Counted from the stretch's first letter, positions 50,413 through 59,271 are shown. The stretch is DNA of 64,000 nucleotides from Clavibacter michiganensis (GCF_021216655.1 NZ_CP080439.1:9133-73132), one strand, 5' to 3'. Numbers and translations: made by a program. The notes: generated from the sequence alone by a model not told the origin.

Positions 50413-51654
50413 TCAGCGTGCCGTAGGTGTGAGGAAAGGCGCGAGCAACGGACCGGGGCGGCCTTCCAGCGCGGCGTCGATGTCCTCGATTTTGAGCCGG
50501 ATGTGTCGTGGCAGGCGCTCAGGAGAGGGAATCGGGAAGTTGTCGAAGTCGACAGGTTCCTGCTCTCCGCGTGCGGCTGCGTCACGGTAGGCCGCAATCC
50601 ATGGTTGGACGCTTGGGTGATCGAACGCTTCGTGTGCCAATGGCGCGATCACATGGTGGTACTGCTCGAGGGTGCCGTAGAGCAGTCGGGCGCCCGAGAA
50701 GCCGAGTGCTCGGCGCCCGTGGGCGTTGCGGATGACCTCGGCAACGACTTCGCGGCGAGCTTCTGCGCGAGTGAGTCGATCGCGGTAGGAGGCCAGGAAC
50801 GCGTCGCGGCCCCTAGCTGCTAATGCCTCGTCCGCCTCGACACGCTTGAGGTCGCGCCGGGCCTCGTGGATCTGCGCGTCGATCTTCGTGCGCAGCGCGA
50901 TGAGGTCCGCACCGTGAGCGAGCTCCGTGAGTAGCTCCTGGATGTAGGCGGCCTCAGCGGCGAGTGCGTAGGCGGCATGTACCCAGCGCACGGCGTGAAT
51001 CTCCGCGTCTGCGTCGCTCTCGTCTGCGTGAGTTGTGAGCGAGCTGATGGCAGCGTGAACGCCAGCACCGAGGTGCATGGTCTGGTGTATCAGGTCCCGG
51101 TCGCGTTCTTCGTGCCAGAGCGCGTACGGCTCTTGCAGGGTGTCGACGAGCAACATCAAGCTGGCGCCGACGGTGTGCTGGATCTCGAGAGAGAACGTCC
51201 GTGCTTCAAGTGCAGTGGGTCCCGGCGTGACGACGGAACATCCAGAGGCGGCGTTGCCGCGCTTCAGCAGGGGCTCGGGCATACGTCGCGCGAGGACCGT
51301 GTCACGAACTTCGAGTGAGGCGACCCCGCCGTCCCAGCCCGGAGTGTCCATCCAGGAACGAGGCTCCTGGCGGTATTCGTAGCCCGTTGCTGCCTGCACA
51401 GCGTCCAAGACGATCCCCCCGTGGGGCGCGTCGATGTTGAACCGATAGCCGCCCCCATCGCAGGCGACGACGAGGCCGGACTCCACGAGGACAGCCGTGG
51501 CACGGTTCGCCGTGGCATACGACAGGCCAGCGATCCGCCCTGCACCGGCGATGTCGATTCCGTGAGCGCCGAACCGCACATACTGCGCAAGCATCAGGCC
51601 GGGCTTGCCCGTCAGCGGGAACAGTCTCTCCAGAGCGGAGTAAGTCTTGGACAT
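50413..51654 (-). CDS. Winged-helix and coiled-coil protein of unknown function
   Basis: This 413-residue protein has an N-terminal winged helix (residues 18-75: LMLAQYVRFGAHGIDIAGAGRIAGLSYATANRATAVLVESGLVVACDGGGYRFNI) typical of regulators or replication proteins. A helical middle with HEERDRDLIHQTMHLGAGVHAA follows, then a long charged helix (about 290-335) and a C-terminal region with LLYGTLEQYHHVIAPLAHEAF. A perfect palindrome lies 19 bp before the start (51673-51691), so it may regulate itself. Start ATG 51654 is fixed by the domain. Confidence 0.6.
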   Translation of the reverse strand: MSKTYSALERLFPLTGKPGLMLAQYVRFGAHGIDIAGAGRIAGLSYATANRATAVLVESGLVVACDGGGYRFNIDAPHGGIVLDAVQAATGYEYRQEPRSWMDTPGWDGGVASLEVRDTVLARRMPEPLLKRGNAASGCSVVTPGPTALEARTFSLEIQHTVGASLMLLVDTLQEPYALWHEERDRDLIHQTMHLGAGVHAAISSLTTHADESDADAEIHAVRWVHAAYALAAEAAYIQELLTELAHGADLIALRTKIDAQIHEARRDLKRVEADEALAARGRDAFLASYRDRLTRAEARREVVAEVIRNAHGRRALGFSGARLLYGTLEQYHHVIAPLAHEAFDHPSVQPWIAAYRDAAARGEQEPVDFDNFPIPSPERLPRHIRLKIEDIDAALEGRPGPLLAPFLTPTAR

Positions 51655-51672
51655 GCCGAAAACGTAGCTGCA

Positions 51673-51691
51673 GGTTGCATAAAGTGCAACC
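51673..51691. promoter_or_regulatory. Palindrome GGTTGCA-N5-TGCAACC
   Basis: Perfect 7-bp arms lie 19 bp before the start codon of the leftward winged-helix gene, probably overlapping its promoter. The arms are related to, but distinct from, the TGTTG half-sites of the transfer-control region. Confidence 0.55.
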
Positions 51692-52143
51692 ATAGTTAGC
51701 GGATTGTGAAGATCCGGCGGCAAGGGTGCCGAGCGCCGGCTCAGTGGAGATTCAGGCGGAGTACCTGAGTCTGTCCTGTAACCCTTGGGTTACGGGACGT
51801 CCCGTGTGAGGGCGGAGCGTCGCGCGAAGTGCCGTGGTCGGGATCGTCCTGCAACCATGTCCCGCAAGTGCTGCTGGTCCGCATCATCGCATCCCAGGAT
51901 GCGAGACGTGCCTGCTCTCTGCGACGTGTTCTCGGTCGGCACTGGGTTCGCTGACGGTCGGCACCGGTTCAGGACGACGGCCGCCGACGGCCGAACAGCC
52001 TTCTCGGACCATCAGGACGGGCCGGGTGAAGCGAGCTCGACCGGGGCCGCGGCGCGAGGCGTGAGCCTCTGGTGCGGTGAGCGCTTCACGCGCATCCGGA
52101 GCCCGAGGTGCACACTGCTGTACACACACGAGGGGAGCGGGGC
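51692..52143. other. Intergenic stretch without gene
   Basis: Open frames are short and unbiased. A 22-bp inverted repeat with arms GTAACCC/GGGTTAC lies at about 51775-51796, and GAGGGGAGC at 52130-52138 serves the gene at 52144. Nothing else was seen. Confidence 0.4.
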
Positions 52144-52755
52144 ATGCACTTTGAGCGCGTACCGGAAGATGTCGAGTGGCCGGCGGAGATGGAGCTGACG
52201 ATCACGGAGTTCCCGCGTCCGCTGATGGAGCTGCTGTACGTGAAGCACGCGTGGGAGCTCTCGCCCTGGATCCAGATCCCGGATCTGGATCCTGAACCCC
52301 CGGTGGGGGCGTCTCGGCGGCCGGCGCACTGGGACCTTCCGGCCCTCGAGCTCCGGTGGGCGGAGGTCTGGCGGGCGAACATCTACTGGAACGCTCGCTC
52401 GCAGGGCGACTACAGCGACAAGACCGACCTTGCACAGCACTTCGGCATCACCGGACCGGTGTGGTGGAGTCGAGAGCACGGGTGGGACGGCATAGACCAG
52501 GCTGCGTTCTCCGAGTGGATGGCGACCCTCGATGGCCTGAAGACCGCCACCGTGTTCGAGTCTCCCGAGCGCCGGGCGCTGCCGGCCACCGTGGCCGCGT
52601 GGCGGCACGGCCTCCGGCAGATCTTCGTCATGCCGTACAAGCCCTCCGGCGGAGCCGAGTGGAACGGGCCGGAGTTCATGACCGTTGCCGCCGGAACGCG
52701 GAAGGATCCAGATGTGTACCCCTCCGCGCTCCGTGCCGGTCTCTCGATGAGCTGA
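52144..52755 (+). CDS. Hypothetical protein, Trp-rich
   Basis: This 203-residue protein starts at ATG 52144 after GAGGGGAG. It is soluble and rich in Trp and Glu (MHFERVPEDVEWPAEMELT, WELSPWIQIP, WRANIYWNARSQGDYSDK, FGITGPVWWSREHGWDG). No known motif; no signal peptide. It converges with the secreted-protein gene at 52769, 13 bp away. Confidence 0.55.
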   Translation: MHFERVPEDVEWPAEMELTITEFPRPLMELLYVKHAWELSPWIQIPDLDPEPPVGASRRPAHWDLPALELRWAEVWRANIYWNARSQGDYSDKTDLAQHFGITGPVWWSREHGWDGIDQAAFSEWMATLDGLKTATVFESPERRALPATVAAWRHGLRQIFVMPYKPSGGAEWNGPEFMTVAAGTRKDPDVYPSALRAGLSMS

Positions 52756-52768
52756 CCAGGCCGCAGTC

Positions 52769-53380
52769 CTAGAAGACGTCGATGGGTCCTCCGGAGTAGC
52801 AGACGAAGCCACCGAGGAGCACGGCGTGCGAGCCGAGGGTCACCTGTGTGCTGCCGCCCTGCTGTGTGTCGCGGATCGCCGGCGAGATCTGGGGATCGCT
52901 CGTCCAGCTGAGCCGGCCGGTACTCAGGCCTGAGAAGTTGAACTGATGAACCTTTGTGCCGGTGGCGATGAGGGACTCGTCCACGAACCAGGCGTGGTCG
53001 ACCGCGGGCGCCTTCACGACGTAGCTCGTGACGACGCGAATCGTGTTCCCTCCGTTGTAGACGGCGGTCACGGTTGACGAGCCGCAGTTGCCCTCTACAG
53101 TGCCGTCCGGGTGGACGACGGCCGCGTTCTCCGCGGAGGCCTCGGCCCACTTCTTCTTGGCGTCGTCGGTGACGGGGACGGGGACGGTGCGCCCATTGAC
53201 GGTCTGCAACTCGAAGCCCTGGGCTTTCGCGGCTGCCGCGTCGTAGCCGCCGAAGCTCATCGGCGTCACGACCGTTCTAGTCGTGCTGGCAAGGGCCGCC
53301 TGCGAGGGGACAGCGGCTACCAGGAGGAGTGCTGCGGCGCCGATGGTGGCTAGCGCGTGGTGGTTCCGGATGTGACGCAT
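52769..53380 (-). CDS. Secreted hypothetical protein
   Basis: This 203-residue protein starts at ATG 53380 after GGAAGG. It has a signal peptide (residues 1-32, cleavage near SQAALAS) and a mature domain rich in beta strands (TVTAVYNGGNTIRVVTSYVV, TKVHQFNFSGLSTGRLSWTS, TQVTLGSHAVLLGGFVCYSGGP). Two Cys (NCGSS and VCYSG) probably form a disulfide. Function unknown. Confidence 0.6.
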   Translation of the reverse strand: MRHIRNHHALATIGAAALLLVAAVPSQAALASTTRTVVTPMSFGGYDAAAAKAQGFELQTVNGRTVPVPVTDDAKKKWAEASAENAAVVHPDGTVEGNCGSSTVTAVYNGGNTIRVVTSYVVKAPAVDHAWFVDESLIATGTKVHQFNFSGLSTGRLSWTSDPQISPAIRDTQQGGSTQVTLGSHAVLLGGFVCYSGGPIDVF

Positions 53381-53516
53381 GTGTACACCTTCCGATTGCC
53401 AGACCGCGGCTGATGCGGCGCGTCCGGGCCGCCTCTCGGCGACGATCTGAGGTGTACTCCTTCGAGGGTCTGACGCGGTCGGGTTGTGCACCGTCGAGCT
53501 ACAGCCGCGGATGCGC

Positions 53517-54143
53517 CTACTTCTCCGGGTCGTCGTCGACGCGGGGGAGCGTGACCTGTCCGCTCTCCTGGATGGGGTGTCGATCGACGGCGCGGTAGAC
53601 AGTGGCGCGGCCGATCGAGAACAGGTCGCAGAGCTCGCTGATCGAGTGGTCGCCGGCCCGATACAGCGCGACGAGGTGCCGTTCGGCGGCGGGGGAGAGT
53701 TTGGGCTTGCCGCCCTTGAGCTTGCCCTTCTTCGCGGCGACCTTCATGCCCTCGCGGGTGCGCGCACGGATGAGGTCGGATTCGAACTCGGCGAACATCG
53801 CGAGCATGTTGAACAGGAGCCGCCCGGTCGGGTCGGTCGGGTCGTGCACGGATCCGCCGATGCTCAGCGCGACGCCCTTGGCCGCGAGCTCGTCGGCGAT
53901 GGTGCGGGCGTCGCTGATCGACCGGGCGAGCCGGTCGAGCTTCGTGACGACGAACGTGTCTCCGGCCCAGCACGCCTCGAGCGCATTCCCGAGCGCCGGA
54001 CGATTCCGGTTCGTGCCCGTGAGGCCGTGGTCGACGTAGATCCGATCCGACGTGATGCCGAGCGCGGTCAGGGCGTCGCGCTGCGCGGTGACGTCCTGTT
54101 CGTCGGTCGAGACGCGGGCGTATCCGATGAGCTGTCCAGCCAT
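53517..54143 (-). CDS. tnpR: Serine resolvase/invertase (Tn3-resolvase family)
   Basis: This 208-residue site-specific recombinase has the catalytic Ser in YARVSTDEQD (residue 10-12) and the Arg/Asp motif KLDRLARS (about 72). MLAMFAEFESDLIRARTREGM (about 118-138) is the E-helix, and the C-terminal helix-turn-helix is HSISELCDLFSIGRATVYRAV. All key residues are kept. The region upstream (54144-54273) has short TGAG/CTCA inverted elements that could be its res site. It marks the left edge of the fluoride island, with the TniB fragment. Confidence 0.9.
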   Translation of the reverse strand: MAGQLIGYARVSTDEQDVTAQRDALTALGITSDRIYVDHGLTGTNRNRPALGNALEACWAGDTFVVTKLDRLARSISDARTIADELAAKGVALSIGGSVHDPTDPTGRLLFNMLAMFAEFESDLIRARTREGMKVAAKKGKLKGGKPKLSPAAERHLVALYRAGDHSISELCDLFSIGRATVYRAVDRHPIQESGQVTLPRVDDDPEK

Positions 54144-54189
54144 GAGTCAAGTGTCTCATGTGAGGCACCCTCACCGGAACACTGGCCGG

Positions 54190-54220
54190 ACCACCTACCT
54201 GAGACGCATAGTTCCGCGAC
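54190..54220 (+). repeat. 30-bp dispersed repeat, copy 2
   Basis: Counterpart of 10222-10251 in the same orientation, 46 bp upstream of the resolvase start. It may be part of a resolution site or a transposon end. Confidence 0.45.
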
Positions 54221-54273
54221 CGACGTGTGGGCGGTGCCGCTTCATGGCGCGGTTCTGTTGCCGTTCGGTGTCG

Positions 54274-54906
54274 TCATCCGGTGACGAGGATGCTGGCGGC
54301 GGCTTCGACGACGTCGTCGGTGATGGTCTCGAGCTGGTTGATCTTGAGGACGCGCTGGATCTGCGGGAAGAGCCGTTCGAGGAGTCGGAAGTTGCCGCGG
54401 GTGATGCGTTGGATCGCGGCGATGGCTTGCGCGTCGGTGAAGTCGTCGGGGTTCAGGGTGTGGCCGAGGCGCTTCCAGTGGCGGTCGAGAACGAAGAGGA
54501 GCTCGTCTTGGCCGAGGGCGCGGTAGCGGTGGGCGAAGCCGAGGCGGCTGTAGAGCTGGGGGTAGTGGCGGAAGCGCTGGTCGATGCCGGGCATGCCGAT
54601 GAGGATGATCGCGAGGTGCTCGCGGTCGTGCCGATCGCGGAGGAGCTCGAGCGCGGTGGGCGTGAGCCGTTCCGCTTCGTCGATGATCAGCAGCTCGACC
54701 CACCGGCGCGCATCGCCGGCGGTGCCGGTGATCTTCCCGATCGTGCGCTGGTGATCCTCGATCCTGATGCCGAGGTCGACCGTCCAGCGGTCCAGCTCCC
54801 GCATGAGGTCCTTCGGCCGGGGCAGGACGTCGGGCGTGTAGAACACCGCCCGTGTGAGCAGCCTCGCTCTGTGTCGTCGTTCTCGCCGCGATCGGTGTCG
54901 TGTCAT
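54274..54906 (-). pseudogene. Truncated TniB/TnsC-like transposition ATPase
   Basis: About 210 residues match the C-terminal two thirds of a TniB-type AAA+ ATPase: Walker B VELLIIDEAERLTP, then LAIILIGMPGIDQRF, YSRLGFAHRYRALGQDE and FRLLERLFPQIQRVLKINQL, ending ITDDVVEAAASILVTG. The Walker A P-loop and the N-terminal region are missing, replaced by a basic stretch, so it cannot work as a transposition ATPase. No TniA/transposase is near. Confidence 0.75.
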
Positions 54907-54959
54907 GTCGTGCCGAGGACGAGGGTGCTGCCGGCGGCTTCGACGACGTCATCGGTGAT
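54903..54959 (-). repeat. Duplicated 3' end of the TniB-like gene
   Basis: It encodes VITDDVVEAAGSTLVLG and a stop, a near copy of the ending of the adjacent TniB fragment (54274-54324); the DNA agrees at about 90% over 43 bp. Two gene ends in tandem indicate that two insertions or an unequal recombination joined here, 30 bp from the end of the TDT transporter gene. Confidence 0.65.
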
Positions 54960-54988
54960 GACGTCAAGCGCGAGTTCCCCGGGAGTGC

Positions 54989-56155
54989 TCATGCCGGCTG
55001 TGGCGGTGCCAGCAGGGTGCCGCGGATGACGGATCCGTGGAAGGTGCGAAGGGCAACGGTGATCCATGCGGCGACGAGGCCGGCGTAGTAGATGACGGCG
55101 AGGACGGCGATGACGGTGAGGCCGGAGTGCAGGGCGAGCCCGTTGAGTCCGGTGACGCAGGTGCCGACGGGGAACGTGAACGACCACCAGGTCAGGCTGA
55201 ACGGCAGGTGCTCGCGGGCGGTCCGGACGGTGATGGCGAGGGCGATGACGGTCCAGAGCAGCGCGAAGCCGAGCATCGCGAACCCGCACACCAGCGCCAC
55301 GACCAGCAGCGCACGCGCGATGCTGGCGTCGACGACGGTGGGCGCGTTCGATGCGAGGAGGTTCACCGCCGTGATCGACTGTCCGACCGGACCGAGGACG
55401 ATCCACAGGGTCGGCACCATGCCGGCGGCCCCGACCTTGTGCTGCGCGAGCCGGTTCCAGATCAGGGTGATCACGACCAGCGACGTGATCAGGCTGAGGC
55501 CGAAGAAGCCGTAGCAGGACCACAGGAGCGTCTCCCGCGCCTGTCCGGCGGGCGCGTACGGCAGCAGCAGGGCACCGGTGGAGGCGGACACCATCGGCGG
55601 GACGATGGGCATCAGCCAGCCGCCGAACGCGGAGTCGGGCTTGTTCTCGTGGCGGGTGAACGCCAGGTACGGTACGAGGACTGCCGTGAGCAGTCCGCCG
55701 ATGGTGCCGATGGTCCACAGGACCCAGTCGATGGCCACGGCGGCGGGCAGGCCGATCCAGTCCTTGCCGAGCAGGAGCGTCCCGGCGCCGACGGTGAGGA
55801 ACGCCATCGGCGGGGCGCCGTAGAAGTGGGAGATGACCGGGTTGAGGTGGTGCCCGGCTGCGGTGCTCCGGTAGCGGATCCAGTGCAGCACCGTCGCGAC
55901 CGTGAGGGCGACGAGGAGCACCGCGGCGATCGCCCACACCACCGTCGCCGCGATGCGCAGTCCGGGGAACTGGAGTGGCAGTGACGCAGCTGCGACGGTG
56001 ATGATCCCCGTGCCCATGATCGATGCGAACCAGTTCGGTGTGAGGTTCGACACGATCAGGCCTGGCCGCTCCAGATCGCGGAACAACGCCGTCTGCGGCC
56101 GTTGGGGCAGCTGGCTACCGTTCGCGGGTGCAGGGTCGGTGCGGAGCGTTGTCAT
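54989..56155 (-). CDS. TDT/SLAC1-family anion transporter
   Basis: This 388-residue protein has ten membrane helices. Family motifs are seen: LTPNWFASIMGTGIITVAAAS near the start, HFYGAPPMAFLTVG, LPIVPPMVSASTGALLLP-like WLMPIVPPMVSAS, and TWWSFTFPVGTCVTG near residue 325. TDT proteins (TehA, Mae1, SLAC1) carry dicarboxylates or small anions. With a fluoride-export operon on the same segment an anion channel is suggestive, but no fluoride role is known to me. It is divergent from the LysR gene and probably controlled by it. ATG 56155 is used. Confidence 0.85.
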   Translation of the reverse strand: MTTLRTDPAPANGSQLPQRPQTALFRDLERPGLIVSNLTPNWFASIMGTGIITVAAASLPLQFPGLRIAATVVWAIAAVLLVALTVATVLHWIRYRSTAAGHHLNPVISHFYGAPPMAFLTVGAGTLLLGKDWIGLPAAVAIDWVLWTIGTIGGLLTAVLVPYLAFTRHENKPDSAFGGWLMPIVPPMVSASTGALLLPYAPAGQARETLLWSCYGFFGLSLITSLVVITLIWNRLAQHKVGAAGMVPTLWIVLGPVGQSITAVNLLASNAPTVVDASIARALLVVALVCGFAMLGFALLWTVIALAITVRTAREHLPFSLTWWSFTFPVGTCVTGLNGLALHSGLTVIAVLAVIYYAGLVAAWITVALRTFHGSVIRGTLLAPPQPA

Positions 56156-56224
56156 GGGCCAAGCCTGCGCGCATCCTGGTCCCGGCGGAACTGGGTTCCT
56201 CTTGATAGGGCACAATCGTCGGTT

Positions 56225-57151
56225 GTGGCACTACGGCGACTCACAGACCGCACTCTCGACCTCGACACCCTCGAGGTCCTGGAACGCGTGGTCGAGACCG
56301 GCTCCCTCTCCGCTGCCGCTGGCGCGCTCGGCGTCACGCAACAGGCAGTGTCTGCTCGGATCCGGGTCGCCGAGCGCGCGGTCGGCCACCCGTTGGTGCA
56401 CCGGTCGGCCACCGGCTCGGTGCTGACCGATCCGGGACGACTCGTCCTCGGGCTCGCGGGGCCGGTCCTCGACGCGTCCCGCCGCCTCGAGGCAGGAGTG
56501 GCTGCGTTGCGGGCTCCCACGGGTTCGCTCGTCGTCGCGGCGTCGCAGACGATCGCGGAGCTGCTGCTGCCGGGCTGGCTGCTCGAATTCCGACGCCGTG
56601 AAGCAGACGTGCGCGTGCGTCTGATCGCGGGCAACTCCGCCGCGGTGACGGACCTCGTGCAGTCGGGTGGCGCGGACCTCGGGTTCACGGAGACCCCGGT
56701 GGTGGTGGCAGGTGTGTCCGCGCAGGTGATCGCGGACGATGAGCTCGCGGTCGTCGTCGCTCCAGACCATCCCTGGGCCCGGTCGACCGGGATCACTGCG
56801 GAGGTCCTGGCGGCGACGGCTCTGATCCTGCGGGAAGAAGGCTCCGGCACTCGCGCGACCCTCGCCGCATGGCTCAGGGAGGCCGGTGTGGACATGTCGG
56901 TTCCGGCCGCGGTGCTGGAGACCACGAGCATCATCCGGGCGAACGCGCAGGCGGGGATCGCACCGGCGGTGATGAGCCTCCGCACGGTCGCCGCCGACAT
57001 CGACGCTGGGTCGCTGGTGCGGGTCCCGCTCTCCGGGCCGCCACTTGCCCGGCCGTTGCGGGCGATCTGGTCGGGAGAGCCCCAGCCAGCTGGTTCTGCT
57101 TTCCTGCGCGTCGCCCACGAGGTGGCCGGTCGGGGTCAGCACAGCCCCTAG
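56225..57151 (+). CDS. LysR-type transcriptional regulator
   Basis: This 308-residue protein starts at GTG 56225, 70 bp from the divergent transporter start. It has the N-terminal winged helix (LDTLEVLERVVETGSLSAAAGALGVTQQAVSARIRVAERAVG) and the substrate-binding domain from residue 90 (GSLVVAASQTIAELLLPGWL, ADLGFTETPVVVAG, DELAVVVAPDHPWA). LysR proteins usually activate the divergent gene in response to a small-molecule ligand. The pairing of TDT transporter and LysR is common in actinobacteria. Confidence 0.88.
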   Translation: MALRRLTDRTLDLDTLEVLERVVETGSLSAAAGALGVTQQAVSARIRVAERAVGHPLVHRSATGSVLTDPGRLVLGLAGPVLDASRRLEAGVAALRAPTGSLVVAASQTIAELLLPGWLLEFRRREADVRVRLIAGNSAAVTDLVQSGGADLGFTETPVVVAGVSAQVIADDELAVVVAPDHPWARSTGITAEVLAATALILREEGSGTRATLAAWLREAGVDMSVPAAVLETTSIIRANAQAGIAPAVMSLRTVAADIDAGSLVRVPLSGPPLARPLRAIWSGEPQPAGSAFLRVAHEVAGRGQHSP

Positions 57152-57372
57152 GTGTGACTTTCGCCGCTTAGCGGCGTCTGATCTTGATCAATCGATGGCG
57201 GCCCGGGCTGCGGTGGAGTGCCAGCGACACCCTTAGCCCGCGGCCTACTTCCCCGCCGTCAAGCTGCCGCGTGAGCGCGCGCGTGCCGCTGCGGTGCCTA
57301 ACCGAATGCTGCTGCCCAAGCGCACGTCCGGCACCAACGGGTGGATGAGCCTGTGGGGCAGCAACGGTCGGG

Positions 57373-57498
57373 AAGTACGTCCTCGCCGCTCTCATGTTCG
57401 CCGGCCGCGTCGGTCCGATCGGGCTAGCGTCGGCCCTGGCCATCCGACGGCGGACCCTCCTCTACGAGTGGCCGGCGGATCGCCCCGTCATCGGGTAG
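57373..57498 (+). pseudogene. 3' remnant of a TrkH/Ktr-type potassium transporter gene
   Basis: Forty-one codons to TAG 57498 encode [22 protein letters not shown] and then [17 protein letters not shown], the typical last helix and tail of TrkH/KtrB proteins (GR-GP-T/I-L, then Y-x-x-P-E/D-x-x-x-x-I-G). Nothing upstream belongs to it; 57152-57372 shows no gene. It marks another recombination joint at the island. Confidence 0.65.
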
Positions 57499-57588
57499 CC
57501 CGCACCGACGCTGGCGTTCCCGGACCCTTCGCTGTCCCACGGGCCGAGGGGTGGCACACGATTCGATGTGCGGCGCGGGCTACACTCG

Positions 57589-57652
57589 CGGCGGCGATGG
57601 ATCCCGCCAGGACGACCCGTCCGAACCGCACCGCTTGCTGATGGTTCCTATC
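57589..57652 (+). ncRNA. Fluoride riboswitch (crcB motif) in the glnA leader
   Basis: The conserved core is present: GGCGATGG followed by ATCCCGCC closes the first stem (GGCG/CGCC with loop ATGGATCC), then GAACCGCA, a short second stem (GCA/TGC), and the signature GCTGATGGTTCCTATC. The GGATCC of the first loop can pair with GGTTCC of the 3' segment (five of six pairs) as the required pseudoknot. Length about 64 nt, right for the class. crcB-motif RNAs bind fluoride and switch on fluoride-resistance genes. A hairpin directly follows. Confidence 0.85.
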
Positions 57653-57668
57653 CCACCCGTACGGGTGG
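57653..57668 (+). promoter_or_regulatory. Hairpin after the riboswitch (expression platform)
   Basis: The perfect 16-bp palindrome CCACCCGT-ACGGGTGG begins one base after the riboswitch core. It could act as the terminator or sequestering helix of the switch; there is no T-run, so termination would be of the high-GC kind. Confidence 0.5.
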
Positions 57669-57730
57669 TCGCTTGCGGTGGCATCGGTCCTGAGGCGATC
57701 ACCTGCGCATCGACGCAGAAAGCAGCCAGC

Positions 57731-59155
57731 GTGTTCACTGACCCCAGCCAAGTCCTGGACTTCATCACGAACACGGACGTCACGTTCCTCGACGTCCGGT
57801 TCACTGACCTTCCCGGCGTCCAGCAGCACCTCACGATCCCCGCATCCACGGTCGACGTGAAGTTCTTCACGGAGGGGATCGCCTTCGACGGGTCGTCCAT
57901 CCGCGGCTTCGCGAGCATCCACGAGTCGGACATGCAGCTCATCCCCGACGTGACGACGGCCTACATCGACCCGTTCCGCATCGAGCGCACCCTCATCATG
58001 GTGTTCGACATCTACAACCCCCGCAACGGCGAGATCTACGCCCGTGACCCGCGCCAGGTGGCCAAGAAGGCCGAGAAGTTCCTCGCCGCGACGGGCATCG
58101 CCGACACCGCGTTCTTCGCGCCCGAGGCCGAGTTCTACATCTTCGACGACGTCCGCTACGAGGTGAACCAGCACACGAGCTTCTACTCGGTCGACTCCGA
58201 GGAGGGCGCCTGGAACTCGGGACGCGAGGAGGAGGGCGGCAACCTGGGCAACAAGACGCCGTACAAGGGCGGCTACTTCCCCGTCAGCCCGGTCGACAAG
58301 CAGGCCGACCTCCGCGACGACATCAGCCTCAAGCTGATCGACGCCGGGCTCATCCTCGAGCGCGCGCACCACGAGGTGGGCACGGGCGGACAGGCCGAGA
58401 TCAACTACCGCTTCGACACGATGGTGCACGCGGCGGACGACATCCTGAAGTTCAAGTACATCGTCAAGAACACGGCCGAGCAGTGGGGCAAGACGGCCAC
58501 GTTCATGCCGAAGCCGCTCTTCGGCGACAACGGCTCGGGCATGCACACGCACCAGTCGCTGTGGAACGACGGCAAGCCGCTGTTCTACGACGAGGCCGGC
58601 TACGGCGGCCTGTCGGACGTCGCGCGCTGGTACATCGGCGGCATCCTCAAGCACGCGCCCGCGATCCTCGCCTTCACGAACCCGACGGTGAACTCGTACC
58701 ACCGCCTCGTGCCCGGCTTCGAGGCGCCCGTCAACCTCGTCTACTCGGCGGGCAACCGCTCGGCGTCGATCCGCATCCCGATCACGGGCACGAACCCGAA
58801 GGCGAAGCGCATCGAGTTCCGCGCGCCCGACGCGTCGAGCAACCCGTACCTCGCGTTCGCGGCCCAGCTCATGGCCGGCATCGACGGCATCAAGAACCGC
58901 ATCGAGCCGCACGAGCCCGTCGACAAGGACCTCTACGAGCTCCCGCCCGAGGAGGCGAAGGGCATCCCGCAGGTCCCCGCGTCGCTCGGCGCGGCCCTCG
59001 AGGCGCTCGAGGCCGACCACGAGTTCCTCACCGCCGGCAACGTGTTCACGCCCGACCTCATCGAGACGTGGATCGAGTACAAGCGCGAGATGGAGATCAA
59101 GCCCCTCGCGCAGCGTCCGCACCCGTTCGAGTTCGAGCTGTACTACGGCGTCTGA
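57731..59155 (+). CDS. glnA: Glutamine synthetase type I, riboswitch-controlled
   Basis: This 474-residue enzyme makes glutamine from glutamate, ammonia and ATP. It has [19 protein letters not shown] (metal-binding Glu), [29 protein letters not shown] (ATP/metal site), [21 protein letters not shown] (active-site Arg) and DLYELPPEE with the adenylylation Tyr. All catalytic residues and the full usual length are present. The GTG at 57731 matches the normal N-terminus but has no good ribosome binding site. The fluoride riboswitch lies about 80 bp upstream. A plasmid copy of this housekeeping gene with fluoride control suggests that it backs up a fluoride-inhibited chromosomal enzyme. Confidence 0.93.
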   Translation: MFTDPSQVLDFITNTDVTFLDVRFTDLPGVQQHLTIPASTVDVKFFTEGIAFDGSSIRGFASIHESDMQLIPDVTTAYIDPFRIERTLIMVFDIYNPRNGEIYARDPRQVAKKAEKFLAATGIADTAFFAPEAEFYIFDDVRYEVNQHTSFYSVDSEEGAWNSGREEEGGNLGNKTPYKGGYFPVSPVDKQADLRDDISLKLIDAGLILERAHHEVGTGGQAEINYRFDTMVHAADDILKFKYIVKNTAEQWGKTATFMPKPLFGDNGSGMHTHQSLWNDGKPLFYDEAGYGGLSDVARWYIGGILKHAPAILAFTNPTVNSYHRLVPGFEAPVNLVYSAGNRSASIRIPITGTNPKAKRIEFRAPDASSNPYLAFAAQLMAGIDGIKNRIEPHEPVDKDLYELPPEEAKGIPQVPASLGAALEALEADHEFLTAGNVFTPDLIETWIEYKREMEIKPLAQRPHPFEFELYYGV

Positions 59156-59181
59156 TCCCACCGGCACCCGCATCGGGGCGA

Positions 59182-59226
59182 ATGACGCACGGGCCGTCCT
59201 CCTCCGGGAGGGCGGCCCGTGCGTCA
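59182..59226. terminator. Bidirectional terminator between glnA and ilvD
   Basis: A long stem (ATGACGCACGGGCCG paired with CGGCCCGTGCGTCAT, extended inward with small mismatches) lies between the convergent genes. Confidence 0.8.
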
Positions 59227-59271
59227 TGCGGCGAGCAGCGACGAGCGCGCAGCGCTCGTCCTGCTGGCCCC

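Noticed and set aside
54903..55937. Leftward open frame overlapping the TDT gene
   Set aside because: Most of it is a Pro/Arg/His-rich shadow of the transporter; only its last 19 codons (duplicated TniB end) are meaningful and are listed separately.
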